From NCBI GenBank assembly GCA_001915925.1, contig MNRL01000016.1:1-64000 (forward strand): a DNA stretch of 64,000 nucleotides, written 5' to 3'. The first letter of the stretch is position 1; each line of letters opens with the position of its first letter. This document shows positions 34,697 through 43,229 of this stretch, in pieces. Source of the DNA: Clostridium sp. CAG:354_28_25 (lineage in GTDB: Bacteria; Bacillota; Clostridia; TANB77; CAG-508). Position numbers and translations under genes: made by a program. The notes under the pieces were generated by a model that saw nothing but the letters and a program-made list of their open reading frames with translations, made no database searches and was not told where the DNA came from.

Positions 34697-34849
34697 ATGT
34701 ACGTATGTTTAGCATGTGGATATGTATATGATCCAGAAAAAGGAGATCCAGATTCAGGAATAGCTCCAGGAACAGCTTTTGAAGATATCCCAGATGATTG
34801 GGTTTGCCCAATTTGTGGAGTAGGGAAAGATATGTTTGAAAAACAATAG
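34697..34849 (+). CDS. Rubredoxin
   Basis: This 50-residue protein is a stand-alone rubredoxin: CLACGYVYDP near the start and DWVCPICGVGKDMF near the end supply the four Cys ligands of one iron atom. Rubredoxins carry electrons, often to oxygen- or peroxide-reducing enzymes in anaerobes. AGAGGTGATAAAT precedes the ATG. Its sequence closely resembles the rubredoxin domain of the preceding protein, consistent with the fusion arising from an adjacent gene. Confidence 0.95.
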   Translation: MYVCLACGYVYDPEKGDPDSGIAPGTAFEDIPDDWVCPICGVGKDMFEKQ

Positions 34850-34858
34850 AATTAATAC

Positions 34859-34901
34859 AATCTGTTGAAAGACATTAAAAGCTGTTTTCAACAGATTTTT
34901 T
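34859..34901 (+). terminator. Terminator after the rubredoxin gene
   Basis: A 12-bp stem (AATCTGTTGAAA with TTTCAACAGATT, 34859-34870 and 34886-34897) is followed by Ts. Confidence 0.85.
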
Positions 34902-34927
34902 ATATATATTAAGAAAGGAAGCAAAGA

Positions 34928-35806
34928 ATGGAAGATAATATAGTAAAATTTTTAGCGTATAATGGAAGAATTGCTATAACATGTGCAGAAACAACAATGC
35001 TAGTAGAAAAAGCAAGAAACACTCATGATTTAAGCCCTGTAGCAACAGCAGCTTTAGGTAGATTATTAACAATGGGTGTTATCATGGGAAGTGATTTAAA
35101 GTCAGAAAAAGATAATATTACCTTGCAAATTAAAGGTGATGGACCAATAGGGAGAATGGTTGCAGTAGTAAATAAAAATTTACAAATAAAAGGAATGGTA
35201 GAAAATCCACAAGTAGATGCACCGTTAAACGAATTTGGAAAGTTAGATGTAGGTGGAGTTGTAGGATATAATGGTTATGTAAATGTAATTAAGGATATAG
35301 GATTAAAAGAGCCATATATAGGTGTAATTCCAATTTCATCTGGAGAAATCGCAGAAGATTTTGCTAGATATTTTACAGAGTCAGAACAAACAAGATCTGC
35401 AGTTGCTTTGGGTGTACTTGTAGATAAAAATGGAGTAAAAAAAGCTGGTGGTTATCTATTAACAGCTATGCCAGATGCAACAGATGAAGATATAACGAAA
35501 ATAGAAAAAAGTATATTTGAAGCAGGCGCAATATCAAAAATGTTAGATGATAACTTATCATTAGTAGAAATTGCTAAAAAAGTAACTGGAGATAAAAATG
35601 TAAAAGTTATTCAAACTGATATGCATCCAATATATGAATGTGATTGTAGTAAAGAAAAGATTGAAAAAGCTTTACAAGCATTAGATAAAAATGAAATAAA
35701 TAAAATAATAGAAGAAGATGGTAAAGCAGAGATTATATGCCATTTTTGTAATAAAAAGTATCTATTTTCTAAAGAAGATTTAATAAATTTAGTAAATAAA
35801 AATTAA
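34928..35806 (+). CDS. hslO: Hsp33 redox-regulated chaperone
   Basis: This 292-residue protein is Hsp33, a cytoplasmic holdase switched on by oxidative unfolding. The C-terminal redox switch is intact: Cys238 and Cys240 (CDC) and Cys271 and Cys274 (CHFC), the CxC-x30-CxxC zinc site of the family. The N-terminal domain has the usual VATAALGRLLTMG segment. AAGAAAGGA lies before the ATG. Its placement after rubredoxin genes fits an oxidative-stress theme, by inference only. Confidence 0.95.
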   Translation: MEDNIVKFLAYNGRIAITCAETTMLVEKARNTHDLSPVATAALGRLLTMGVIMGSDLKSEKDNITLQIKGDGPIGRMVAVVNKNLQIKGMVENPQVDAPLNEFGKLDVGGVVGYNGYVNVIKDIGLKEPYIGVIPISSGEIAEDFARYFTESEQTRSAVALGVLVDKNGVKKAGGYLLTAMPDATDEDITKIEKSIFEAGAISKMLDDNLSLVEIAKKVTGDKNVKVIQTDMHPIYECDCSKEKIEKALQALDKNEINKIIEEDGKAEIICHFCNKKYLFSKEDLINLVNKN

Positions 35807-35838
35807 TATATTGGATATAATATAATTAGGTGATTATT

Positions 35839-36084
35839 ATGAAAATATCTTATATAAAGTCGATTCATGATAATACTAGTTTTAAATTCTTTAAGAATAT
35901 AGGTATGAATGGCATAGAGTTACAAGACTTAGAAAATGTGGATAAAGTTTTGCAAAATTTAATCGAAAATGATTATAAAACATTTTTTATAACAAATGAA
36001 GTTGCTGGTCATTCACAAGATTTATTTAAAAAATATTATAACTCTAAGGATATAAATATAATAATTGCCAAAACAAAAAATTAG
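35839..36084 (+). CDS. Small protein resembling V-type ATP synthase subunit F
   Basis: The 81-residue protein has an alternating strand-helix pattern (MKISYI, FKFFKNIGMNGIEL, VDKVLQNLIEND, KTFFITNEV). This recalls subunit F of V/A-type ATPases. No other ATPase subunit is nearby, so a true ATPase role is doubtful. The ATG at 35839 follows AGGTGATT. It precedes yyaC, and a sporulation-linked role is conceivable. Confidence 0.4.
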   Translation: MKISYIKSIHDNTSFKFFKNIGMNGIELQDLENVDKVLQNLIENDYKTFFITNEVAGHSQDLFKKYYNSKDINIIIAKTKN

Positions 36085-36147
36085 TTATGTAACTAAAAGT
36101 GAATATACTAGTTAAAAAAGCATATACTGTGATTATGGAGGAATATG

Positions 36148-36678
36148 ATGTCTTTTGATAATTGCGTATATGCTAATTTTAATTTTGAATTTAATAAAGT
36201 AATAAAAAGAGTAAATGAAAAAAGATATTCAGATTTGATTTTTATTTGCATCGGAACAAATAAGATAGTTGGTGACAGCTTTGGACCAATAATTGGAGAA
36301 ATATTAAAACGCAATGTAAAAAATAGAAAGATCAAAGTTATTGGAGATTTAACAAATAATATAAATTCAAAAAATATAAAAAACATAAAATATAATTGTG
36401 ATAATCCATATGTTATTAGTATAGATTCTGCTTTATCAGACACTATAGAACCAGGAAATGTATTTATAATAAAAAAAGGATTAGTGCCAGGAAGTGCATT
36501 GAATAAAAAAGCTACTGCAATTGGAAATATAGCTATTAAAGGTATTGTTGCTAAAGATGAAAAAAGCTTAATAAAAAATTATTATAATCTAAAAAATGCA
36601 GATTATAAATTAATATTAAAATTTTCAAAAAACATTTCGAAAATCATATTACAAAGTATAAAATTTCTAAATTTGTAA
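36148..36678 (+). CDS. yyaC: YyaC family putative spore protein (DUF1256)
   Basis: This 176-residue protein matches the YyaC/DUF1256 family, found in endospore formers and related in fold to the germination protease and hydrogenase-maturation proteases. Family segments are visible: IGTNKIVGDSFGPIIG, then VISIDSALSDTIEPGNVFI and KGLVPGSALNKKATAIGNIAIKGIV (quoted in parts). No proven substrate is known. GGAGG is six bases before the ATG at 36148; another ATG one codon earlier is too close. Confidence 0.85.
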   Translation: MSFDNCVYANFNFEFNKVIKRVNEKRYSDLIFICIGTNKIVGDSFGPIIGEILKRNVKNRKIKVIGDLTNNINSKNIKNIKYNCDNPYVISIDSALSDTIEPGNVFIIKKGLVPGSALNKKATAIGNIAIKGIVAKDEKSLIKNYYNLKNADYKLILKFSKNISKIILQSIKFLNL

Positions 36679-36695
36679 ATTATTTATATAGTAGG

Positions 36696-36721
36696 AAATT
36701 TCTCCTAGTAGGAGAAATTTT
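36696..36721 (+). terminator. Terminator after yyaC
   Basis: An 11-bp stem (AAATTTCTCCT/AGGAGAAATTT, loop AGT) ends in four Ts. Confidence 0.6.
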
Positions 36722-36737
36722 CGTACTAGATAATTAT

Positions 36738-36792
36738 GGCGAATGTTAGATTTTATAACATTTACCAATGTATAGAAAATCTTGCATTCGCC
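36738..36792 (+). promoter_or_regulatory. Long imperfect hairpin in the leader of the 36827 gene
   Basis: GGCGAATG pairs with CATTCGCC (outer 8 bp), AGATTTT with AAAATCT (7 bp after a 2x2 internal loop), and CATT with AATG around loop TACC. The element ends about 35 bases before the next start codon. Its function is unknown. Confidence 0.55.
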
Positions 36793-36826
36793 TATTTATA
36801 TAAATATAAATTTAGAGGTGATACAT

Positions 36827-37153
36827 ATGGAAATGAAAGATATGATTGTTATAAAAAATTTACCTTCAAACATAGTTGAAGAAGCATGGGTTGTAATTAA
36901 ACCAGAAGTAAGAAATAAAGAAAAAGAACTTATAAAAAGGATTAAAAATAGCAAAACGAATACCAAAGCAGAAAATGGCTATGTATTAAAAGAAGCAGAA
37001 ACTGTAATTTACGACTATCTAAAAAATATTAATAGTTATGAAGATAAGAAAAAATATAATGACATAATAAGAAAGTATAACAAATTAAAAAAGACAAGTA
37101 TTATTTTATTGGGAATATATGTGAGCTTGCTTATACTAAGTTTTATATTTTAA
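36827..37153 (+). CDS. Tail-anchored small protein upstream of spoIVFA
   Basis: I do not recognise this 108-residue protein. It has a charged helical cytoplasmic part (residues 1-85, KNKEKELIKRIKNSK) and one C-terminal membrane helix (about 88-107), so it is probably tail-anchored. AGAGGTGATACAT precedes the ATG at 36827. It lies 64 bases before spoIVFA in the same direction, which makes a role in the SpoIVF complex possible. BofA, the usual third member, is not recognisable here. Confidence 0.6.
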   Translation: MEMKDMIVIKNLPSNIVEEAWVVIKPEVRNKEKELIKRIKNSKTNTKAENGYVLKEAETVIYDYLKNINSYEDKKKYNDIIRKYNKLKKTSIILLGIYVSLLILSFIF

Positions 37154-37217
37154 ACATAAATACCTTAACTTGTGAATATATTGTACAAATATATTACCAA
37201 GGAAGAGGTGTTTTTTT

Positions 37218-38078
37218 ATGGAAAGAGTACTGTCAACAGAAGAAAGAATAAGAAGAGCAGAAGAGGTCTATAGAAACAAAGGAAATGTAGGACACGAGCC
37301 TATAAAAAGTATTCCTAAATATAAGAACAAATTAATAAAAAAAATGATAATTCAAATTGTAGTATGTTTAAGTATATATACTTTATTTTATTTTTTAGGA
37401 AATACAGATGATTTATTTTCTAAAGACATGGTAAGTAAAGCAAGAGAAATTATGTCATATGATATCAATTTTGATGAAATATATAAAAGGTTTATAAATT
37501 GGTTAAATTCAAATAATTTATTTATGAATAAAGCGGAAAATGAAATTACAAATAGTATAACTGATGAATTAACAAATGAAATTAATCTAAATGAAGTGCT
37601 AGAAAATTCTGCTAGTATTGGAGGTGCTACACAAGAAGTTGAAAATACAAATTTATCTCAGATGGAAATAGATGCAAATGAAATAAAAAGCAAATATAAT
37701 TTAATAAAGCCCCTTGTAGGAACGATTACATCAAGGTTTGGTCATAGGGATCCAACTACAGCTACAGTACCTAAAAATCATACTGGTATAGATATCGCGG
37801 CTAATACGGGAACTGTTATATATGCAGCGTTAGATGGTGTAGTTAAAATTGCCTCAAGTGAGGGCGATTATGGTAATCATTTAAGAATAGAAAAAGACGA
37901 TGTTGCGATTTATTATGCACATTGTAATAAATTATATGTAAAAGAAGGGGACTATGTAACACAAAATCAACCTATTGCAGAAGTTGGAGCAACTGGTAAT
38001 GTTACAGGACCTCATTTACATTTTGAAATAAGAAAAGAAGATAGATATGTTGACCCAGATATGATTTTAGATTTTTAA
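37218..38078 (+). CDS. spoIVFA: SpoIVFA-like M23-domain regulator of SpoIVFB
   Basis: The 286-residue protein has a membrane helix at about 47-67, a stalk, and an M23 (LytM) domain from about residue 165: TSRFGHRDP, NHTGIDIA, YYAHCNKLYV and PHLHFEIRKEDR. In Bacillus SpoIVFA holds the protease SpoIVFB inactive until SpoIVB cleaves it. The gene directly upstream of spoIVFB is the expected place. Unlike many regulators, this domain keeps the M23 zinc ligands (H and D of HTGID, HLH). AAGGAAGAGGTG precedes the start. Confidence 0.82.
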   Translation: MERVLSTEERIRRAEEVYRNKGNVGHEPIKSIPKYKNKLIKKMIIQIVVCLSIYTLFYFLGNTDDLFSKDMVSKAREIMSYDINFDEIYKRFINWLNSNNLFMNKAENEITNSITDELTNEINLNEVLENSASIGGATQEVENTNLSQMEIDANEIKSKYNLIKPLVGTITSRFGHRDPTTATVPKNHTGIDIAANTGTVIYAALDGVVKIASSEGDYGNHLRIEKDDVAIYYAHCNKLYVKEGDYVTQNQPIAEVGATGNVTGPHLHFEIRKEDRYVDPDMILDF

Positions 38079-38125
38079 CAATTATGATTATGGTCATTAA
38101 AATAGCTATAATTTAGAAAGAGAGA

Positions 38126-38785
38126 ATGATGGAATTTAAGATAGACATAAAAATATTTTTAATAGCATTAGTTTTTTTACTGGTAAATCAAATTTATATG
38201 TACATATTATTTATGATATTTGCAATTATACATGAATGCTTTCATCTTTTGGCTGGAATAATTTTAGGTTATAAAGTTAAAAGTATAAGAATTATGCCAT
38301 TAGGCTTGTCAATTGCTTTTAACGAAAAAGAAGAAGAGTATAATACGAAAATTAAAAAATCAAATTTTAATAATGTAAAAAAGATAATTATATTATTAAT
38401 GGGACCAATATCTAATATAGTAATTGCGTTCTTTTTTATGCTTTTAAATATGGCAATACCAGTATATATAAATGTTTTAATCGCGATTTTTAATTTGTTA
38501 CCAATATATCCATTAGATGGTGGGCAAATATTAAATAGGGTATTAAGGATTATTTACGGAAATTTTGAGGCATATAAAATTAGCAATTCTGTTAACAATA
38601 TAATAATGAGTATTCTTACAGCTTTAGCCAGTATTGGATTACTATGCACTAAAAATATAGCAATTATTTTTATAATAATTTTTTTATGGTATTTAATTAT
38701 TAAAGAAAACAAAAAATATAAAGAAATAAGTAAATATTTTAAATCTTTTCACAAACTGGACAAAAAAAGTAATTATAATATATAA
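38126..38785 (+). CDS. spoIVFB: SpoIVFB-like site-2 protease (M50)
   Basis: This 219-residue polytopic membrane protein is an intramembrane metalloprotease. The HExxH motif HECFH has ligands His36 and His40 with catalytic Glu37. The third ligand is Asp131 in LPIYPLDGGQIL. About six membrane helices are visible. In Bacillus SpoIVFB removes the pro-sequence of SigK in the mother cell. The pairing with spoIVFA and the presence of spoIVB at 13.4 kb support that role. It is shorter than some relatives, which carry a C-terminal CBS domain. Confidence 0.88.
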   Translation: MMEFKIDIKIFLIALVFLLVNQIYMYILFMIFAIIHECFHLLAGIILGYKVKSIRIMPLGLSIAFNEKEEEYNTKIKKSNFNNVKKIIILLMGPISNIVIAFFFMLLNMAIPVYINVLIAIFNLLPIYPLDGGQILNRVLRIIYGNFEAYKISNSVNNIIMSILTALASIGLLCTKNIAIIFIIIFLWYLIIKENKKYKEISKYFKSFHKLDKKSNYNI

Positions 38786-38811
38786 TAATTACGTAAAAGG
38801 AGCGGGAATTT

Positions 38812-39492
38812 ATGGTTAGTGAAAATATTTTAGTAGTAGATGACGAATCAAGAATGAGAAAATTAATTAAAGATTTTTTAGCTCAGAAAGGATATAGTAT
38901 TTTGGAAGCGGCTGATGGTGAAGAAGCTTTACAAGTATTCGAGGAAAATCAAAATAAGATTAATTTAATACTATTAGATGTGATGATGCCAAAACTAGAT
39001 GGATGGTCTGTATTAAGACAGATAAGACAAATTTCACAGGTACCGATAATAATGCTTACAGCAAGAGGAGAGGAACAGGACGAATTATTTGGTTTTGAGC
39101 TAGGTGTTGATGAATATATTTCTAAGCCATTTAGTCCAAAAATATTGGTAGCAAGGGTAGAAGCAATTCTAAAAAGAACTAGAAAAGACACAGACAAAGT
39201 TAAAGATTATGGTGGAATTACTATCGATCCAGAGGGAAGAACTGTTAAAGTTGACGGTAAACAAATAGAATTAAGTTTAAGAGAATATGAACTATTAAAA
39301 TATTTAGTAGATAACGAAAATATTGCTTTATCAAGAGATAAAATATTAAATAATGTATGGAATTATGATTATTATGGTGATTCAAGAACAATAGATAGTC
39401 ATATTAAAAAAATTAGACATAAATTAGGTAAAAAGGGAAAATATATCGAAACTATGCGTGGAGTTGGATATAAATTCGAGGTAAAACAGTGA
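38812..39492 (+). CDS. OmpR/PhoB-family response regulator
   Basis: The 226-residue regulator has a receiver domain with phospho-acceptor Asp56 (LLLDVMMPKLDG) and the conserved Lys in YISKPFSP. The C-terminal winged-helix DNA-binding domain carries LSLREYELLKYLVDN, SRTIDSHIKKIRHKLG and MRGVGYKFE. AAAGGAG precedes the start. It overlaps the kinase gene by four bases (GTGA), so the pair is translationally coupled. The signal and targets are unknown. Confidence 0.93.
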   Translation: MVSENILVVDDESRMRKLIKDFLAQKGYSILEAADGEEALQVFEENQNKINLILLDVMMPKLDGWSVLRQIRQISQVPIIMLTARGEEQDELFGFELGVDEYISKPFSPKILVARVEAILKRTRKDTDKVKDYGGITIDPEGRTVKVDGKQIELSLREYELLKYLVDNENIALSRDKILNNVWNYDYYGDSRTIDSHIKKIRHKLGKKGKYIETMRGVGYKFEVKQ

Positions 39493-40982
39493 AAAAAATA
39501 AACAAAAAATACAATTCCATACGTTTTAAATTATTTATAACACTTGCTATATCAGTTGTAGTAATAATCTTATTCCTAATTGTGCTAAATAATATAGTTT
39601 TAGAATCATTTTATTTATATACAAAACAAGGAGCACTTGTAGATATTTTTGATGAAGTAAATAAAGCATATAATACAAATCAATCAGAAAAAGTAATAAC
39701 TAATATACTGTCAAATTATGCTGCAAAAAGTAACTATGATATTATATTAGAAACTCAAGATGGTATTAATTTATATACATCAAATGAAAATTTTATACAA
39801 ACGATAAATGAAATGAATGCATTAAGAAGTAATACTAACAGAAATATAATATATGCTAATAAAAATGTTAATATAAAGAAAGTTAAAGATCCATCAGATA
39901 ATATTACATATATATTGTTGTCAGGTTCTTTAGACAATAATTATAATTTATATATAAGAATGCCAATATCTTCAATTCAAGAAAGTGTAAAAATTTCTAA
40001 CACATTCTTATATTTAATTGGTGGTATAACGCTAATAATTGCAGCTATTTTGATAACTTTTATTTCTAAAAGGTTTACAGAACCTATTCAAGAATTAAAC
40101 GAAATTGCCGAGAAAATGGCAAGGCTTGATTTTAGTAAAAAGTTTCATCCAAAAGATGTTGATGATGAAATAAATGCATTAGGAAGAAGTATTAATATCA
40201 TGTCAGACAAGCTAGAAGCAACAATACAACAATTACGAAATTCTAATGTTGAGTTAGAAAAAGATATTGAAGAGAAATCTAAAATAGAAGAAATGAGAAC
40301 TCAATTTATTTCAGATGTTTCGCACGAGCTAAAAACACCGATAGCTTTAATACAAGGATATGCAGAAGGTCTAGTAGAAAATGTAAATTCAGATGAGGAA
40401 AATAGGCAATTTTATGCAAATGTAATATTAGATGAAGCTAATAAAATGGATAAATTAGTAAAGCAATTATTAGAACTTATGAAGCTAGAATATGGAAAAA
40501 GAGAATTCCAAAATGCGAATTTTAATATTACAGAATTAATACAAGAAGTTATTAGAAAATCAAAAGTAATGCTTGAAGAAAATAATATAGAAGTTAGAAT
40601 GGATATGCCAGAAGAGGTTATAGTATTTGCAGATGAATTCTATATTGAACAAGTTGTAACAAATTACTTTACAAATGCCATAAAACATGCAAAAGAAGTC
40701 TTTAATGAAAAATACATTAAAATAAAGATAGAAACGAGAAAAAAGACAAATAAAGTTAGAATTTATGTATTTAATACTGGTGACAATATTGAGGAAGAAA
40801 ACTTACTAAGAATATGGAGACGTTTTTATAAGGTTGACTCTTCAAGAAATAGAGATAATGGTGGAACTGGTATTGGATTAGCACTAGTAAAAGCAATAAT
40901 GAATAATTACAACAACGATTTTGGTGTACAAAATAAAGATACTGGTGTAGAATTCTACTTTGACTTAGATATAGGAAAATAG
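39489..40982 (+). CDS. Membrane sensor histidine kinase
   Basis: The 497-residue kinase starts at GTG 39489. Two membrane helices (about 13-34 and 172-192) flank an extracellular sensor domain with no recognised ligand motif. A HAMP segment follows (KRFTEPIQELNEIAEKMARLDF), then a short coiled coil. The phospho-acceptor is His279 in SHELKTPIALIQGYAEG. The HATPase domain has NYFTNAIKHA, NTGDNI and GGTGIGLALVKAI. It pairs with the response regulator just upstream. Confidence 0.93.
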   Translation: MKKINKKYNSIRFKLFITLAISVVVIILFLIVLNNIVLESFYLYTKQGALVDIFDEVNKAYNTNQSEKVITNILSNYAAKSNYDIILETQDGINLYTSNENFIQTINEMNALRSNTNRNIIYANKNVNIKKVKDPSDNITYILLSGSLDNNYNLYIRMPISSIQESVKISNTFLYLIGGITLIIAAILITFISKRFTEPIQELNEIAEKMARLDFSKKFHPKDVDDEINALGRSINIMSDKLEATIQQLRNSNVELEKDIEEKSKIEEMRTQFISDVSHELKTPIALIQGYAEGLVENVNSDEENRQFYANVILDEANKMDKLVKQLLELMKLEYGKREFQNANFNITELIQEVIRKSKVMLEENNIEVRMDMPEEVIVFADEFYIEQVVTNYFTNAIKHAKEVFNEKYIKIKIETRKKTNKVRIYVFNTGDNIEEENLLRIWRRFYKVDSSRNRDNGGTGIGLALVKAIMNNYNNDFGVQNKDTGVEFYFDLDIGK

Positions 40983-40989
40983 GGCTTAA

Positions 40990-41062
40990 GGGGACGTTCT
41001 TTTTTGCTCACTAGGGATTTTGGGGTGTTCCTTCGGGATTTGGGGACGTTCCTTAAATCCCT
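40990..41062. repeat. REP-like palindromic repeat, copy D
   Basis: Partial units GGGGACGTTCT, AGGGATTTTGGGGTGTTCC (41013) and GGGATTTGGGGACGTTCC (41035-41052) end with TTAAATCCCT (41062). The tandem arrangement copies that of copy A. Confidence 0.8.
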
Positions 41063-41170
41063 ATTTTTTTGAATGCAAGAAGCTTAAATTAGTTTAATCT
41101 GTAGTATTTGCGTAACGATTATTAATATGTAGCAAAGTTATTTTTGTCGAATAATGTCTTACGAAAAAGC

Positions 41171-41199
41171 TTTACAAAAAAGCAATAGTAATGTAATAT
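41171..41199 (+). promoter_or_regulatory. Candidate promoter for the sortase gene
   Basis: TTTACA (41171-41176), 17 bases, TAATAT (41194-41199). A better -10, TATAAT at 41197, has too long a spacer (20 bases). Confidence 0.35.
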
Positions 41200-41211
41200 A
41201 ATGGAAATTGC

Positions 41212-41271
41212 AATTTTAGTCATTTAATTTTTTTAAAATAGGCGGTGGTAGCCATATGTAATTTTAGTCAT
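41212..41271 (+). repeat. 12-bp direct repeat flanking the sortase start
   Basis: AATTTTAGTCAT occurs at 41212-41223 and again at 41260-41271, inside the first codons of the sortase gene. Confidence 0.5.
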
Positions 41272-41844
41272 AAAAATATACTTTTAATTTCTTTTATAAT
41301 TTCAATATTAATTTTTATTTTTTTTAATCAAATATTTTTTAAGAATCAAAATAAATTTTTTGAAAATTCTTTAGAAAAAATTATTCCAGATAACATAGAA
41401 ATAGAATTAAAAACTCCTAATAGTACTGTAGCTATATCAGAACAGTATCAAAATAATATAGATACCCAAAAAATTTGGCAGATAGAAATTCCAAAGATTA
41501 ATCTTGTTGCACCTATAGCAGAAGGAACAAGTACAAATATTATGAACGAGTATGTGGGGCATTTTGAAGAGACTCCTAAAAATAAAGGCAATATTGGTTT
41601 AGCTGCTCATAATAGAGGCTATAAGATTAATTATTTTCGAGATTTAAAATTATTACAAAAAGGGGACTTAATTATTTATACATATAATGGTGAGATATCT
41701 AAATACAGTGTAAACGAGCTAGGAATTATAAAAGATACAGATTGGAGTAAATTAGAATCTAGTAGTCAAGATAAATTAACATTAATAACATGTTTAGAAG
41801 ATGAACCTGAATATCGTAGATATATACAGGCTGTAAAATTATAA
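41245..41844 (+). CDS. Sortase (class D-like transpeptidase)
   Basis: The 199-residue frame encodes a membrane helix (about 11-31) and a sortase domain. Catalytic His122 (AAHNRG), Cys183 (LITCLED) and Arg191/192 (YRRYI) are present. Sortases cut LPxTG-type motifs and join the protein to peptidoglycan or pilins. The next gene encodes a protein ending in LPKTG. The start is uncertain: the ribosome binding site GGCGGTGG points to an ATG at 41255 that is out of frame and runs straight into a stop. In-frame options are GTG 41245 or the rare ATA 41254. Confidence 0.85.
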   Translation: MVAICNFSHKNILLISFIISILIFIFFNQIFFKNQNKFFENSLEKIIPDNIEIELKTPNSTVAISEQYQNNIDTQKIWQIEIPKINLVAPIAEGTSTNIMNEYVGHFEETPKNKGNIGLAAHNRGYKINYFRDLKLLQKGDLIIYTYNGEISKYSVNELGIIKDTDWSKLESSSQDKLTLITCLEDEPEYRRYIQAVKL

Positions 41845-41862
41845 ATAAAAAGGAGAATAAAA

Positions 41863-43116
41863 ATGAAAAGAATAATTACAAAATTTATAATAATTTTTAC
41901 GATAATAGTATGTACGTTAAATGCTATTACATTAACTACATTTGCAAATATTGATAAGAAGAATTTATATTCTAAAGGAGATTGTGGTAGATTATTAAAA
42001 AAAGGAGATGTTGTAGTAAAAACATATATTGTTGTATATAACGATAATGGTAAAGAATATCCAGCATATTGTTTAGATAAAAATAAAGCAGGTGTTGATG
42101 ATAATATAACATATGATGTAACATTAGATGGAATTATAAAAAATGTATATATTTGGAAAGCTATAACTAATGGGTATCCATATAAAACTCCAGAAGAGAT
42201 GGGATGTAATACCATAGGAGAAGCATTTATGGCTACAAAAATGGCAGTATATTCAGTACTATATAATTATACAATAAATGATTTTTCACCTATAGGAGAA
42301 GCTGGACAAAGAACGTGGAATGCTCTAAACAATATATTGTTAAAAGTTAATGATGGAAATAATACACAGATTTCGGCAAACTTAAATATACTAGAGGAAA
42401 GTTCTAACTGGGAAGAAAATAAAGAAATGCCTGGTTGTATAAGTAAAGATTTTTTTGTTAATTCTGAAGGACCAATGAATTCATATACAATAATTAAAGA
42501 AAATGGACCTGAAGGTACAATAATAACAGATATAAACAATATGCCAAGACAAGAGTTTAAATCTAATGAAAAATTTAGAATATCTCTTCCGATAAGTGAA
42601 TTAAGCGATGGAGGTAGTATAAAATTAAAAGCTTTAGCAAATGTAGAAACAAAACCAATATTTATAGGTAAAGCAGCTAATTCAAGCAATCAAGATTATG
42701 CAATAACAGGTATATCATATGAAAATGGAACAGGTGAAAAAGAAATATATTATAGTAAAAATGAAACTAAACTCAAAATAATAAAAAAAGATGAAAATGG
42801 AGAAAAAAATTTAGCAAATGCCGTTTTTCAGCTATTAGATAAAGATAAAAATATTATTATTTCAGAGCTTATAACAGACAAAAATGGAGAAGTTGTGCTA
42901 GAAAATATACTTCCGGGAACATATTATATAAAAGAGATACAAGCACCAGCAGGTTATATTTTATATGATAATTACATACAGATAAGACCAGAATTTAATG
43001 AAGAATTAACTGTTACAATAAAAAACTCAAAGGAAGAAAAGCCAGAAATACAAATTTCGGAAAATGTTTTAAAAATAAAAAATGAAGTAAAACGATTACC
43101 AAAAACTGGAATGTAA
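41863..43116 (+). CDS. Surface protein with TIE-like and Cna-B domains, LPKTG end
   Basis: This 417-residue secreted protein has a signal peptide (1-29, cut after TFA). A region resembling a thioester (TIE/TQXA) domain follows, with YPAYCLDKNKAG and EAFMATKMAVYSVL. In thioester domains the second motif carries Gln; here the position reads Lys (TKMA), so no thioester is expected. A Cna-B domain (about 305-395) has the Lys of LKIIKKDE and the Glu of YIKEIQAPAGY for an isopeptide bond. The protein ends VKRLPKTGM: the sorting motif is present but the membrane helix and charged tail are absent. It follows the sortase by 18 bases. Confidence 0.8.
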   Translation: MKRIITKFIIIFTIIVCTLNAITLTTFANIDKKNLYSKGDCGRLLKKGDVVVKTYIVVYNDNGKEYPAYCLDKNKAGVDDNITYDVTLDGIIKNVYIWKAITNGYPYKTPEEMGCNTIGEAFMATKMAVYSVLYNYTINDFSPIGEAGQRTWNALNNILLKVNDGNNTQISANLNILEESSNWEENKEMPGCISKDFFVNSEGPMNSYTIIKENGPEGTIITDINNMPRQEFKSNEKFRISLPISELSDGGSIKLKALANVETKPIFIGKAANSSNQDYAITGISYENGTGEKEIYYSKNETKLKIIKKDENGEKNLANAVFQLLDKDKNIIISELITDKNGEVVLENILPGTYYIKEIQAPAGYILYDNYIQIRPEFNEELTVTIKNSKEEKPEIQISENVLKIKNEVKRLPKTGM

Positions 43117-43229
43117 AAATAAATAGATTATAATTTCATTGACAGATATTTGCCAAAAATATATAATTATGTAGAACGTGACTATAACTAACGAAAAATG
43201 GGAATATTCAAATAGGAGGAATATTTGTA

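Noticed and set aside
36108..36443. A 111-codon open frame on the minus strand
   Set aside because: It is antisense to yyaC and Phe/Ile-rich, with no start signal.
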